This document shows positions 17,502 through 28,800 of a stretch of DNA of 64,000 nucleotides, in pieces; the first letter of the stretch is position 1; each line of letters opens with the position of its first letter. Origin of the DNA: Nitrosomonas sp. Lineage in GTDB: Bacteria > Pseudomonadota > Gammaproteobacteria > Burkholderiales > Nitrosomonadaceae. The notes under the pieces were generated by a model. That model worked only from the letters and a program-made list of their open reading frames with translations, did no database searches and was not told the DNA's origin. A program made the translations under genes and the position numbers. The DNA lies in assembly GCF_019635155.1 (NCBI RefSeq), contig NZ_JAHBZY010000011.1:48547-112546 (forward strand), written 5' to 3'.

Positions 17502-17722
17502 ATGCTGTTATTGCTGAGTCTGCATTGACTTGTCCGGTGTGCGGTCATGTCAAGATGGAAATCATGCCTACGGATTTCTGCCAATGGTTCTATGAATGCG
17601 AGCAATGTCATACTGTGTTTAAGCCGAAGCCGGGTGATTGTTGTGTCTATTGTTCCTATGGCACGGTGCCATGTCCGTTTATCCAAGCGCGGGGTAAAAG
17701 TAGCGGCGGTTGCTGCGGTTAG
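17498..17722 (+). CDS. Small GDCCVxC cysteine-rich protein
   Basis: 74 residues with a zinc-ribbon-like pair, CPVCG and CEQC, followed by the signature GDCCVYCSYGTVPCP and a terminal GGCCG. It matches the GDCCVxC-domain proteins often seen near heavy-metal or arsenic genes (recollection). It probably binds a thiophilic metal in the cytoplasm. It overlaps the transporter stop by four bases (ATGA), so it is translationally coupled to it. It is convergent with arsA across 33 bp. Confidence 0.75.
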   Translation: MNAVIAESALTCPVCGHVKMEIMPTDFCQWFYECEQCHTVFKPKPGDCCVYCSYGTVPCPFIQARGKSSGGCCG

Positions 17723-17755
17723 GCAATGCGTTGTGTTTTTATCAAAAACTCTCAA

Positions 17756-19543
17756 TCAATGAATGATTGCAGGTCGTTTGCTCTCGCACAAAGCTAATAA
17801 CTTTTCGATGCCGACCGGTTCTTCTTTGAGTAAGGGCACGACGGCGTAGCGCTTGGCGTGAATGGCCGATACCGCTTCGATATCAGCGAGTTCGTTACTC
17901 GCGCGTTGACACAAAAGCGGTGACTGAATGGTCGTGGCAGCGATGCTGTTATTCACGATCCAGGCCCACGGTTCGATACCGGCGCGGCGCAGGTCGTTTT
18001 GCAGACTTGCGGCCTCCAACACGGGCGTGGTTTCGGCCAAAGTTACCAACAGTATTTTGGTTTGCTTGGGGTTTTGCAGTTGCATCATCGGCGTGGTGTA
18101 GTTCGCGATGGAATGACTATCCATTTGTTTGGCGATTTCGCGATGATAAGCGCCGGTGGCATCGAGCAATAACAAGGTGTGGCCGGTCGGTGCGGTATCC
18201 ATCACCACGAATTGCTTTCCCGCTTCGCGGATCATGCGTGAGAATGCCTGAAATACCGCGATTTCTTCGGTGCAAGGCGAACGCAAATCTTCTTCCAGCA
18301 ATGCTCTGCCTTTTGCATCCAAATGCGCTCCTTTGGTTTTCAGAATCCGCTGACGGTAACGTTCGGTTTCCACTTGCGGATCAATGCGGTCGACCAGGAG
18401 ATTATCCATCTCGCCGCTTAGTGTTTCGCTCAAATGTGCGGCCGGATCGGAAGTGGTGAGGTGGACGGATAAGCCTCGGTGCGCCAGATCGGCTGCGATG
18501 GCCGCTGCCAGCGTGGTTTTGCCGACACCGCCTTTACCCATCAGCATGATTAAGCCGCAGCCATCTTGGGCAATATCGTCGATCAAACCGGATAAACCGG
18601 GGAGCGGCATGGCTTGATGCGTCGTATTGCTATCACCAACGGTGGGTAATTCATCCAGCAGCAACTGCCGTAAAGCGGTCAATCCGACCAGATTGAACGG
18701 TTTCAACGCGATGTGATCGCACGGCAAAGGTTTGAGAATTTCCGGGATAGCCGCCAAGGTTTTCTGCTCACACTGGAAAATAGCGGCTGCCAAATCATCT
18801 TGCATTGCTTCCGATTGCGGTAATACGCCATTAATGACGAGATATTGATTAGTCAAACCAGTGGCTGTGAGCTCTTCATGTGTGCGTGCTACTTCGCGCA
18901 ATGTGGTTTGCTGTGCGCGGGCGACCAATACCAGCCGGGTGCGCTGCGGATCAGCGAGCGCGTCCACGGCTGCTTTGTATTGCGCGCGTTGTTTCTCTAA
19001 ACCGGCAAGCGGACCGAGACAGGACGCGTCGCCTTTGCCTTCCTCAAGGAAATCACTCCATGCACCGGGTAGTTGCAGCAACCGGATGGTATGTCCGGTT
19101 GGCGCGGTGTCGAAAATAATATGATCGTAATCCGCGGTCAGCGATGAATCGACCAACAAAGCGGTAAATTCGTCAAAAGCGGCGATTTCGGTGGTACACG
19201 CTCCCGACAATTGCTCTTCGATGCCTTTGACCACCGTATCCGGCAGTACACCACGCACCGGATTGACAATGCGATCGCGGTAAACTTGCGCCGCTGCCTG
19301 CGGGTCGATTTCCAAAGCGGATAATCCGGGTACTGTGCTGATCGGGATAATGGTATTGCCGATCGTTATGCCAAACACTTGCCCGACATTAGAAGCCGGA
19401 TCGGTACTGACCAGTAAAACCCGTTGACCGGCATCGGCTAATGTGATGGCCGAAGCGCAAGCCAACGAGGTTTTTCCAACACCGCCTTTACCAGTAAAAA
19501 ACAGGAAACGCGGTGGTTGATCGAGAAACTTGGTTCGCACCAT
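17756..19543 (-). CDS. arsA: Arsenite-stimulated ATPase ArsA, two-domain
   Basis: 595 residues in two homologous ATPase halves. Each half has a deviant Walker A (TGKGGVGKTS near the start, MGKGGVGKTT in the middle) and the ArsA signature DTAPTGHT. Cysteines expected for As(III) binding are present: GACTTEIAAF and DASCLGPL in the first half, RSPCTEEIAVF in the second. It energises an arsenite pump at the membrane and receives As(III) from ArsD. The ATG at 19543 is chosen because upstream starts would overlap arsD and add a non-homologous leader. arsD ends 20 bp upstream, so this is an arsD-arsA operon. The expected transporter partner at 16610 is frameshifted. Confidence 0.95.
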   Translation of the reverse strand: MVRTKFLDQPPRFLFFTGKGGVGKTSLACASAITLADAGQRVLLVSTDPASNVGQVFGITIGNTIIPISTVPGLSALEIDPQAAAQVYRDRIVNPVRGVLPDTVVKGIEEQLSGACTTEIAAFDEFTALLVDSSLTADYDHIIFDTAPTGHTIRLLQLPGAWSDFLEEGKGDASCLGPLAGLEKQRAQYKAAVDALADPQRTRLVLVARAQQTTLREVARTHEELTATGLTNQYLVINGVLPQSEAMQDDLAAAIFQCEQKTLAAIPEILKPLPCDHIALKPFNLVGLTALRQLLLDELPTVGDSNTTHQAMPLPGLSGLIDDIAQDGCGLIMLMGKGGVGKTTLAAAIAADLAHRGLSVHLTTSDPAAHLSETLSGEMDNLLVDRIDPQVETERYRQRILKTKGAHLDAKGRALLEEDLRSPCTEEIAVFQAFSRMIREAGKQFVVMDTAPTGHTLLLLDATGAYHREIAKQMDSHSIANYTTPMMQLQNPKQTKILLVTLAETTPVLEAASLQNDLRRAGIEPWAWIVNNSIAATTIQSPLLCQRASNELADIEAVSAIHAKRYAVVPLLKEEPVGIEKLLALCESKRPAIIH

Positions 19544-19563
19544 AAAATTGACTCGGTTTTTCG

Positions 19564-19914
19564 TTAACAGCAACCACCGCAGCAACTGGATTCTTCCGCT
19601 TTTTCCTGTAGCGGGACTCCGGTCCAACGCGCCAGTTCGCTGCGGCTCGGATAACGTCCGGCCAAGGCGACTTCATTGTCGATGAGTATGAGTGGCAACG
19701 CTTCCGCACCGGAACGCTCCAGAAAAGCTTTCGCAATGGCATTATCCGCAAAAGCCGTGGGTTGCTGTGCCAGATTGAAACGCTCGATGGCGACATCGTG
19801 CTGTTTGAGCCAATCGACATCGGCGGAAAAAGCAGTCAATGCTTGATCAACATCGGTGCCGCAAACACCAGAGCTACAGCATGAGGCCGGATCGAATACT
19901 TGGATAGTGGCCAT
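19564..19914 (-). CDS. arsD: Arsenic metallochaperone ArsD
   Basis: 116 residues with a thioredoxin-like fold. DPASCCSSGVCG near the N-terminus carries the three cysteines that bind As(III)/Sb(III). The C-terminus SSCCGGCC provides the two additional vicinal pairs seen in plasmid-type ArsD. It hands metalloid to ArsA and can weakly repress ars operons. A GGAG ribosome site precedes the ATG. It is first gene of the arsDA pair. No arsR was found in the window. Confidence 0.95.
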   Translation of the reverse strand: MATIQVFDPASCCSSGVCGTDVDQALTAFSADVDWLKQHDVAIERFNLAQQPTAFADNAIAKAFLERSGAEALPLILIDNEVALAGRYPSRSELARWTGVPLQEKAEESSCCGGCC

Positions 19915-20093
19915 TTTGAATCTCCTTTCAAAGTAAATAAAATCGGATATTGTCTATCAACGATTGTTTTCAATGCAACAAATTTCACTCGAGCTGCGCG
20001 GCGTACCGGCACAGCAATTCTCGATCAAATAATGCAATGGCGCATTCATGGTTGCGAAATTTTCCGAATGATCAATGATAACAATCGTGTGTT

Positions 20094-21029
20094 TTACTCC
20101 GAGTCAATCAGAGGGTTGACTTTCGTTCGTATTTCCGCTTCGCTGAGTGTCGGGATGCATAGCTCGATAAAGCGGTAGGCGTAGCCGCGCAGATAATGAT
20201 TGCGGCGGACTGAAATGAAGGTGGTATTTTTTTCAAACAAGTATTCGCTGTCCAGTTTCACCAGCGTGGAATCCTGGTCGCCGGTAAACGCTACTGAAGC
20301 GATGATACCGATTCCTAAGCCCAGCTTCACGTAAGTTTTGATCACATCCGCATCCAGCGCGGACATGGCGATATCAGGTATCAAACCCGCTTTGGCAAAG
20401 GTTTGGTCAATGCGCGACCGGCCCGTGAGGCCATGATGATAGGTAATGATCGGGTATTCCGCAATGGCTTCGAGCGTGAGCGGCCGGGCATGCTCCAACG
20501 GATGTCCGGCGGGAACGATCACAATGTGCTGCCAGGTATGGAACGGAAAGGAAATCAGATCGACGGCATTTTCCAATGCCTCGGTCGCGATCCCGATATC
20601 CGCGCGGCCATCGACCAGCATCGATAAAATGTCACTGGGTTTCGATTCATTCAGAATTAAATGGACTTTTGGGAAAACTTTCTTAAATTCGGTGACGACC
20701 GGTGGCAGGATGTATTGCGCTTGCGTGTGCGTGGTGGCAATCGTCAATTGACCTTGATCGTGATTGCTGAATTGCTCCGCCAAGCGTTTAATATTTTTAG
20801 TGTCGAATAAAATCCGTTCGACGATGGTAACGAGCTCTTTGCCGGGTTCGGTCAGGCCGACCAGCCGTTTGCCTTTGCGGATGAACAGCTCGATATTCAG
20901 CTCGTCTTCCAGATCCTTGATATGCTTACTGACACCCGATTGCGAGGTAAACAGGGCATTTGCAACTTCGGTCAGGTTGTAATTCCGCCGTACGGTTTCA
21001 TTGATAATGCGCAGTTGTTGAAAATTCAT
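20094..21029 (-). CDS. cysB: LysR-family regulator of sulfur assimilation, CysB-like
   Basis: 311 residues. The N-terminal winged helix (MNFQQLRIINETVRRNYNLTEVANALFTSQSGVSKHI) has the CysB/Cbl-specific wording. The effector domain (QGQLTIATTHTQAQY, LSALD-type region as MSALDADVIKTYV) matches CysB, which senses N-acetylserine or sulfur status. It lies downstream of and parallel to the porin/sulfate-binding-protein pair, separated by 256 bp, so it is probably transcribed alone. Control of the neighbouring sulfate genes is likely. Cbl is the alternative name. Confidence 0.9.
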   Translation of the reverse strand: MNFQQLRIINETVRRNYNLTEVANALFTSQSGVSKHIKDLEDELNIELFIRKGKRLVGLTEPGKELVTIVERILFDTKNIKRLAEQFSNHDQGQLTIATTHTQAQYILPPVVTEFKKVFPKVHLILNESKPSDILSMLVDGRADIGIATEALENAVDLISFPFHTWQHIVIVPAGHPLEHARPLTLEAIAEYPIITYHHGLTGRSRIDQTFAKAGLIPDIAMSALDADVIKTYVKLGLGIGIIASVAFTGDQDSTLVKLDSEYLFEKNTTFISVRRNHYLRGYAYRFIELCIPTLSEAEIRTKVNPLIDSE

Positions 21030-21285
21030 TTTCTTTCTCTCGGGTAAGAATCCAACGACGAAAAGCTGTTAGACCGTGAGAAAAAATCACCGCAATCTTC
21101 GACCGGTCCACTCAATGTTCGATATTACTTTGAGAATGGCTTGGAAACAAATCGAACCACAGGGAGTGAATACTTGAGCACCTTTGAGCTGTCAATTTAC
21201 AGATCCGATAGGGTGAATCCCAATGCAGTTATCATTGGAAATTCCGGTTCATTCAATCAGGTTGCCGGTAAATATCGATCACATG

Positions 21286-22287
21286 TTAGTGCAAATAAAT
21301 TTGATCAAAATGTCCGCCGTCGATAAAGTGTGCCTTGTAGGCGTTTTTCCAGCCGCCAAAGGCGTCATTAATGCGGAATAACTCGAGTTTAGGGAATTGA
21401 TCAGCATACTTTGCAGCGATTTTTTCATTAGTCGGACGAAAAAAATGCTTGGCGGCGATTTCCTGTCCTTCATCGGAATACAGATACTGCAAATAGGCTT
21501 CAGCAATTTGGCGGGTACCGTGTTTGTCAACGACGGTGTCGACGACTGCAACCGACGGCTCTGTCAGTATACTTAATGAAGGAATCACGATTTCAAATTT
21601 TTCCGTACCATATTCTTTCAGCGCTAAAAATGCTTCGTTCTCCCAAGCGATCAGCACATCGCCGACGCCGCGTTCGGCGAAGGTTGCCGTAGAACCGCGC
21701 GCACCGGAATCCAGTACCGGTACATTTTTGTAAAGACTGGTAACAAATTCTTTTGCTTGATCATCGCCGCCAAAGCGCCGTTTGCCGTATTCCCAGGCGG
21801 TCAGATAATTCCATTGTGCACCGCCGGAGGTTTTTGGATTCGGTGTGATGACGGTTATTTCGGAATGTGTCAGGTCTTCCCAATCCTTAATGCCTTTCGG
21901 ATTGCCTTTACGTACCAGGAAGATAATGGTCGATGTGTACGGTGTGCTATTGCGTGCCAGGCGTTGCTGCCAATCTTCCGAGAGCAGCTTGGCTTTCTCG
22001 GCAATGGCATTGATATCGCTGGCCAGTGCCAATGTGACGACGTCCGCTTCCAGACCGTCGATGACGGAGCGCGCTTGCTTGCCGGAACCGCCGTGCGATT
22101 GTTGAACTTTGACGGCTTCATTGTTTTTGCTTTGCCAGAATTTAGCAAAAGCGGCGTTGAATTCCTGGTAGAGCTCGCGAGTTGTATCGTACGAGACGTT
22201 CAGGATGGTTTTTTCCGCCAGCACTTGCCCGCTGATGGTCAGGCTGGTAGTTAGAATGCTGATTGCAAGCCATTGTTTGATGTTCAT
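21286..22287 (-). CDS. sbp: Sulfate ABC transporter periplasmic binding protein
   Basis: 333 residues. The ATG at 22287 is chosen since it follows GGAG and starts a signal peptide ([15 protein letters not shown] ... VLA/EK). The family signature [20 protein letters not shown] and the [21 protein letters not shown] segment identify the Sbp/CysP group that captures sulfate or thiosulfate. No permease or ATPase genes are adjacent. It follows the porin gene by 31 bp on the same strand, so outer-membrane entry and periplasmic capture appear co-expressed. Confidence 0.93.
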   Translation of the reverse strand: MNIKQWLAISILTTSLTISGQVLAEKTILNVSYDTTRELYQEFNAAFAKFWQSKNNEAVKVQQSHGGSGKQARSVIDGLEADVVTLALASDINAIAEKAKLLSEDWQQRLARNSTPYTSTIIFLVRKGNPKGIKDWEDLTHSEITVITPNPKTSGGAQWNYLTAWEYGKRRFGGDDQAKEFVTSLYKNVPVLDSGARGSTATFAERGVGDVLIAWENEAFLALKEYGTEKFEIVIPSLSILTEPSVAVVDTVVDKHGTRQIAEAYLQYLYSDEGQEIAAKHFFRPTNEKIAAKYADQFPKLELFRINDAFGGWKNAYKAHFIDGGHFDQIYLH

Positions 22288-22318
22288 GCTATTTTCTCCA
22301 GTAGAAGATTGGGGTGGT

Positions 22319-23995
22319 TTATAAAAAACTGATAAGTACCTCAAAGTAGAGGAAATCGGTATTTCCGGAGCGCTGGTCGACGCAGGGATAAACGTGGCCG
22401 CCATCGCAGTGCGGGCTTGCAGCAATACGGTTTTTTACGAATTCTCCGGCGGTAAAGTGGGTATAACCTAAGATAGTATTGATGCGAGGGATCGGTTGAA
22501 AGCGGATACGTCCTTCAAAAGCATGACCACCAAAATCACCGCTTCTGCCGGTGCGGTCACGATTGAATCCGGGATCCTTGATGGTATTGCTGATGTTACC
22601 GTCGAGGATGTCGAACATACGATCGGTGCTGCTGGCTAACCAATAGCCGCCATAACCCAATTCAAATCCCAGTTTCTGGGTCGGCTGAATGTCAAACCGG
22701 ATTTTCGGTGCTTTCAGGTTTTCATAAATTACATAATGATCGGCGGACCAAGGGCGTGCAAAGCCGAAGAAGCGATCAAAGCGATTATCAACGTTGTCGT
22801 TGGGATCTTTGTCGCCGCTGGCGTAACCGTAGAAAAAACCGACTCGGGGTTTCCAGGGGTGATCAAAAGTTTTACCTACTTCAATGGTATAGCCATGAGC
22901 ATCCTGCCGCCGAGGGCCGTTATAGCCGAGTTGGTGGTTATAGCTGACATCGAAATCGAATAAGCTGCTGATCTTGCCATAAATGCGGAATCCTGGCATG
23001 TGAATTTCCCGGTCCAAACGATTGGTGGCGGTAAATCCATTTGGATCAGCAGTTTGTTTTTGTCCCATGTAGTACGTTTGGATGGTGGCGATGTCAGACC
23101 ATTTGCGCCAGGTACCGATCCCGCCGAAGAACCACAAATGATCATTAGCTTCGTCGAATTTGGTTTGCAGGCGCTTTACTGGTTGCATACCAAATAAATC
23201 CAGTTCCCAATCGTTCGCTTCACGGCCCAGATTCAGACGAAAGCCTTCGAACGAATTGGTCGTGTTTCGCCATTCATTACGCGCGATAAAACGCCGGTCG
23301 GTCGCTTCATAAGCCATTCGACCAACCCGGAACCGAACCGGGCGATCATTGCCCCGATCATCGGCACCGAGCGCCTTTTTGAAATATAACTCACCGTAAG
23401 CATTAATAAGATCGTACTCGTTTCTTTCTTGATCGGTAATCGCGTGCTTATTGTTTACCACCCGGGAGTCTTGGAATTCGACTGCAAAACGAAATGGATC
23501 CAGGATGTCTTTTATTCCTATCCATGCACGATTGCGTAAAAAGATCGGATTGTCTTCTCCGCCTTCGATGCGCCGGAGATCGTTGTTACGCCACTCGTAG
23601 CGAGTACGATGCTCGAGACCGATATCCAGCCAAGTGATATCCTTGAAAGCCGCAACTCCGATATCGCTTAGACGGCGCACATAACGCGGCGGATCCGACT
23701 CCGGATTAGTGGCGTAACTATCGGATCGGCGGTGATAGCTGATTGATTGCATTGCTGCCGGGGGCGTCGCTGGTTTTTGTGCTTGCGGTTCTATAGCCGG
23801 TAAATTTTTTTCACCCTCCTTGGCTTTATCCGTTGGTTTGCCAGACTCGGAAGCTTGTCGCTGCGCCAACTGAACAATACTTTTCTGTATGCTTTGAAAG
23901 TCTATGATGGACTTTTCATCCGAAGACGCTGCCGCCGGGATGATGGTCGATAAGCCGGCTGCCGCAATAAATAAAGAAGACCAAAGAAACTTCAC
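22319..23995 (-). CDS. Outer-membrane porin of the alginate-export (AlgE-like) family
   Basis: 558 residues with a signal peptide (ends IPAAASS) and a Lys/Pro/Ala-rich linker to about residue 110. The barrel region resembles the alginate-export porin family ([47 protein letters not shown]). Family members are often general or anion-selective channels rather than alginate exporters. Position just upstream of the sulfate-binding protein and near cysB suggests sulfate or organosulfur uptake; this is inferred. An inverted repeat at 24168-24183 lies upstream. Confidence 0.8.
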   Translation of the reverse strand: MKFLWSSLFIAAAGLSTIIPAAASSDEKSIIDFQSIQKSIVQLAQRQASESGKPTDKAKEGEKNLPAIEPQAQKPATPPAAMQSISYHRRSDSYATNPESDPPRYVRRLSDIGVAAFKDITWLDIGLEHRTRYEWRNNDLRRIEGGEDNPIFLRNRAWIGIKDILDPFRFAVEFQDSRVVNNKHAITDQERNEYDLINAYGELYFKKALGADDRGNDRPVRFRVGRMAYEATDRRFIARNEWRNTTNSFEGFRLNLGREANDWELDLFGMQPVKRLQTKFDEANDHLWFFGGIGTWRKWSDIATIQTYYMGQKQTADPNGFTATNRLDREIHMPGFRIYGKISSLFDFDVSYNHQLGYNGPRRQDAHGYTIEVGKTFDHPWKPRVGFFYGYASGDKDPNDNVDNRFDRFFGFARPWSADHYVIYENLKAPKIRFDIQPTQKLGFELGYGGYWLASSTDRMFDILDGNISNTIKDPGFNRDRTGRSGDFGGHAFEGRIRFQPIPRINTILGYTHFTAGEFVKNRIAASPHCDGGHVYPCVDQRSGNTDFLYFEVLISFL

Positions 23996-24384
23996 TGTAT
24001 GCTCCTAAGTAAACCTTCCGTTTTACCGGTTGAGTTACCGATGTTGTTTTTGCTCTTGTCTCCGACCTTGCGGGTCGGTGTATTGAGCTGATTGCTTTTA
24101 TATGAAGGTGAAAGTTGTGTCATTACAGCAGTGGTCATAGTGATAAAGGCCGCAAATTTACACATCTTTCCTTATATTAGGAACTAATAGTTTTTCATTT
24201 GCTTATCACATTTTTATATAAAGGAGCTATGAAGCGCAATTTCAGCTTTCAGTTGAAATGATCGTTGCTGGAAAGCAGCAGATGTCGCGGATGATGCACC
24301 GCGATAAGGGTTGATGCTGCGATTTGGAAATCTGTCGTGATGCGCTGCAGTGACCTTCGGATGGAATGAGAAGATGACAGGTGA
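23996..24384. other. Upstream region of the porin operon, no gene recognised
   Basis: It holds the promoter of the porin-sbp pair and the inverted repeat at 24168-24183. The 24184-24384 part shows neither a gene nor a clear terminator after the stop of the upstream minus-strand neighbourhood. Confidence 0.4.
24168..24183. promoter_or_regulatory. Inverted repeat, possible operator of the porin-sbp operon
   Basis: TTCCTTATATTAGGAA is a near-perfect palindrome (TTCCT / AGGAA arms) located about 170 bp upstream of the porin ATG. CysB or another regulator could bind it; there is no direct proof. Confidence 0.3.
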
Positions 24385-25698
24385 TTAACAAACAGGGGTA
24401 CGTGAACGAATGGGATCATCCGGCAACAGTGCAGTTATATCCTGACCGAGCAGTCGGCGCGATAATTTGGCAATTCTGGTGCTGGTGCGGAAATCGCGTG
24501 ATGTCATGCCATTGCCGTAAACGTCCAGAAATTTTCCATCGATAGGATTGAATAAATGTTCGCGTAAGAAACTTTCTTGGATAAAACCCAGCGCCAATGT
24601 GTTTTCCTGGGAATAGGCGTTAGTTGTATAAACATTGGTGGTCAGTTTATTCAATTTGACCCGGTTAAACGCAAAATCAAGAATCAGTAAGGTGGCTTCG
24701 AGTGCGATTCCACGCGCGTGATCGCCGGGATTGGGTAACCCTATCAGAAATTCAGCGCGGCGATGCGGGAAGTTAATGTCCACGAGATTCGCGATGCCTA
24801 ACGGTTGACAGTCATTGCTCCGAAAAATGACCCAATCGGCGGATTTCGTTTGACAGGGATGCAGTTCGTGCGTTTGTTGTAATTTTGCGGCTAGGGCATT
24901 GACCGATTGGTTGCGGGGAATATATTGATTGTACTGTGCCATAAAGCCATCATTTTGATGACAGTGGCTGATATACGCGGCGTCTTGCGCCTCAAAACGG
25001 CGAAGGTGGAGCTTTTTGCCTTCTAACGGTTCCAGCCAGTTGGAATCGACTTCGGCTAAGTTATGGCGAGCTTGCTTGAAGCTGGGTCTCCACTGTAACG
25101 CCTTGCGGAAACAGGTTCTGGCTTCATCAATCCTTCCCAGGCTTTTTAGCGCTTGCCCCAGATTATTGCTGGCTTCGGCATAGTCATCCTGCAATTCGAG
25201 TGCTCGTTGATAACAGGGAATGGCGTCAGCGGCATTGTTCATTTTTTGCAGCGCATTACCAAGATTATTGAGCGCATGAGGGTATTGCGGTCGCAGTTGT
25301 AATGCCCGGCGGAAGCATTCGGCTGCTCTCTCATTGAGATTCCGGGTCATATAAGCATTGCCCAGAATATTCAGTACTTCAGGTTGGTTGGCGTTAAGTG
25401 CCAGCGATTGCTCGCAATAACCGATCGCCGTTTCGATTTGATTCTGTTCCAATAAGGCATTCGCGTAGTTGCCGAAAAAATCCGCCCGTGCAGGCGCTTT
25501 GGCAATCGCCTTCCGGAAATAATCATTGGCTTCCTGATAACGCTGCGTTTGCGCGTAAATGATGGCCAATAGGTGCAAGGTGTCAGGTTGGTCCGGAATC
25601 GCCGTACAAATCTCGAGACAAGTTGCTTCCGCCTCGGAAAATTGTCCGGATTGCTGGTAGCGGACGGCTTCTTGGAGAGCTTCGGAAAGTTGTCGCAT
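24385..25698 (-). CDS. TPR-repeat protein fused to a GNAT acetyltransferase domain
   Basis: 437 residues. About six tetratricopeptide repeats occupy residues 1-215 (for example PQYPHALNNLGNALQKMNNAADAIPCYQRAL). A GNAT domain of the RimJ/RimL type follows (about 225-400; LHLRRFEAQDAAYISHC, RGIALEATLLILDFAF, LNKLTTNVYTTNAYSQ). The TPR part probably docks a protein partner that the GNAT part acylates. It lies 124 bp downstream of the giant Ig-repeat gene on the same strand, so that protein or its machinery is a possible partner. This is inference from adjacency only. Confidence 0.8.
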   Translation of the reverse strand: MRQLSEALQEAVRYQQSGQFSEAEATCLEICTAIPDQPDTLHLLAIIYAQTQRYQEANDYFRKAIAKAPARADFFGNYANALLEQNQIETAIGYCEQSLALNANQPEVLNILGNAYMTRNLNERAAECFRRALQLRPQYPHALNNLGNALQKMNNAADAIPCYQRALELQDDYAEASNNLGQALKSLGRIDEARTCFRKALQWRPSFKQARHNLAEVDSNWLEPLEGKKLHLRRFEAQDAAYISHCHQNDGFMAQYNQYIPRNQSVNALAAKLQQTHELHPCQTKSADWVIFRSNDCQPLGIANLVDINFPHRRAEFLIGLPNPGDHARGIALEATLLILDFAFNRVKLNKLTTNVYTTNAYSQENTLALGFIQESFLREHLFNPIDGKFLDVYGNGMTSRDFRTSTRIAKLSRRLLGQDITALLPDDPIRSRTPVC

Positions 25699-25821
25699 GC
25701 TGTTTGGTGAGATCAGTGATTCATACCCAAGCGATGATTTACAACTGGATTGTAACTTAGTTTACTCGAGTAAGCGGTGCGATCTCATCGCGATAACACC
25801 GCTTATTATCTGATTATTATA

Positions 25822-28800
25822 CTAAATAATGGGGAAATTGGATCCGGCGATATCAGAGTCTGCCAATCCCGGCGATCCGATGATTACCGGACTGACAATC
25901 AGGGTTCCGTCATCAGCAGCCGTCGTGAAATTAAGCGCGGTATCATCACTGATTCCGGCGTAAGCATTTCCGTCCACATCCATAATGGCACCGCTATCGA
26001 TCAGGACGCTGTAACCGGTGTTGGGAACGAGATCCAGAATCGGATTGATGGTAACTTTGCTGCCGTTAAATGTGATCTGGCTGGAATCATTAGCCGCGAT
26101 TGTTCTGGTATCGGAACCGTTGGTGATAATGATGTTGCCCGCGCTACCAGCCTGAACCCACTCGTTGAAATACAATTCGATATTTTGGCCAACTTGGAAG
26201 TCGGTGTAATCGTCCCAAGGGTTGCTCCAGGATAACCGGGGTTCGGTTGTGATCGTGGAGAAATCAAGTGTGGTATCGTCGTTGATACCGGCGTAAGCAT
26301 TTCCTTCTGAATCAACGATGGCGCCATTATCAATTTTGATGCTGTAGTGGGTGTCAGGAATCAAATCGGCAATTGGGTTGATGGTTACACCATTGTATCC
26401 ATCGAAGCTCACTTGACTGGCGTCATTGATGGCGATGGTGCGGGTGTCGGAACCATTGCTGATAATAATATTACCGTTAGCGCCTTGTTTAACTGTTTGG
26501 TTGAAATACAACACAATATTCTGGTCGACTTGGAAATCCGTAAAGTCATCCCAAGGATTACTCCAGGACAACTGCGGTTCGGTTGTGATCGTGGAGAAAT
26601 TCAGGGTCGTGTCGTCACTGATACCGGCATAAATGTTACCGGCTAGATCGGTGATGGCGCCATTATCGATGTGGATGCTGTAATCGGTAAATGGAACCAG
26701 ATCAGCCAAAGGGTTGATAGTGACCATGCTGCCGTTAAAAGTGACTTGACTGCTGTCACTGATTGCGATGGTGCGCGTATCGGAGCCGTTACTGATAACA
26801 ATATTGCCGCTAGTGCCAGCCTGTATCCCTTCATCGAAATACAGTTCGATATTTTGATCAATCTGGAAGCCGGTGTAATCATCCCAAGGATTGCTCCAGG
26901 ATAACCGAGGTTCGCTTGTAACCGTGGAGAAATCAAGCGTGGTATCGTCGTTGATACCGGCATAAGCGTTACCGGTCAGATCGGTGATAGCACCGTTATC
27001 GATCTTAATGTTGTAATGCGTATTGGGAATCAGATCGGCTGATGGATTAATGGTGACCTTACCGCCATTGATTGTGACCTGACTGTTGTCATGGATGTCA
27101 ATGGTGCGTGTGTCGGAGCCGTTGCTGATGACGATGTTGCCGCTGCTGCCAGCCTGAACCGCTTCATTGAAATGCAGTTCAATATTGTGATCAACCTGGA
27201 ATTCCGTTGCGTTATCCAAAGGATCGCTCCAGGATAGTTGAGGCTCGGTCGTGATCGTGGAGAAGTTGAGTGTCGTATCGTCACTGATGCCAACGTAGGC
27301 GTTACCATCCAGATCGGTAATGGCGCCGCTATCGATCTTGATGTGATAATGGGTGCCGGGAATCAGATCCGCTGACGGATTGATAGAAACACCGCCATAA
27401 CCATTGAATGTGACCTGGCTGGTGTCATTGATGGCGATAGTGCGGGTATCGGAGCCATTGCTAATGACAATATTACCAGTGCTGCCCGCTTGAACCAGTT
27501 CGTTGAAGTACAATTCGATATTCTGATCGACTTGAAAATCTGTAGAGTCATCCCAAGGATAACTTCCGGATAATCGAGGTTCGGTGGTGATAGTAAAGAA
27601 ATCGAGTGTGCTGCTATCGCTGATCCCGGCATAGGCATTGCCATCCAAGTCGGTGATGGCGCCGTTGTCGATCTTAATGCTGTAGTGGGTACCGGGCACC
27701 AGATCGGTGAGCGGATTGATGGTGACAATACGATCACCGTCAAAGGTGACCTGGCTGGTGTCATTGATGGCGATGGTGCGGGTATCGGAGCCGTTGCTGA
27801 TAATGATGTTGCCGTTAGCGCCTTGTTTAACTGTTTGATTGAAATACAGCACGATGTTCTGATCGGCTTGGAAATCCGTGAAGTCATCCCAGGGATTGCT
27901 CCACGTTAGCCGCGGCTCGGTTGTGACCGTGGAAAAATCAAGTGTCGTGTTGTCGCTGATTCCGGCATACGCATTACCGGCTAAATCGGTGATAGCGCCG
28001 TTGTCGATCTTAACGCTGTAGTGAGTGTTGGGAATCAAATCGGACGATGGGTTGATAATGACACTGCCATAATCACTAAAAGTAACTTGACTGCTGTCAT
28101 TGATCGCGATAGTGCGGGTATCGGAACCGTTGCTGATGACAATATTGCCGCTGCTGCCAGCCTTAACCATTTCATTGAAAGATAGCTCAATATTGTTGTC
28201 AGCCGGGAAATCCGGCGTGTTGTCCCAAGGATTGGTCCAGGATAACCGCGGTTCCGATGAAACTGTAGAAAAATTGAGCACAGTATCGTCGTTGATTCCG
28301 GCATACGCATTACCGGTCAAGTCGGTGATGGCGCCGTTATCGATACGGATGCTGTAGTTGGTGTTGGGTATGAGATCGGCAGCGGGATCAATGGTTACCT
28401 TGCCGCCATTAAAAGTAACTTGACTGGTATCAGTGATGGGAATGATGCGGGTATCGGAACCATTACTGATGACGATGTTGCCGCTGCTGCCAGCCTGAAC
28501 CGTTTCATTGAAACTTAGCACAATATTCTGATCAACCGGGAAGTCCGTGTAATCATCCGATGGGTTGCTCCAGGATAGTCGCGGCTCGTTTGTAATCGTG
28601 AAGAAATCAAGCGCGGTATCGTCGCTGATACCGGCGTAGGGATTACCGGCCAGGTCGGTAATGGCGCCGCTATCGATCTTGATGTGGTAATGGGTGCCGG
28701 GAACCAGATCGGTGGATGGATTAATAGAAACGCCACTATAACCGTCAAAAGTGACTTGACTGGTATCGTTGATCGCGATAGTGCGGGTATCGGAGCCGTT

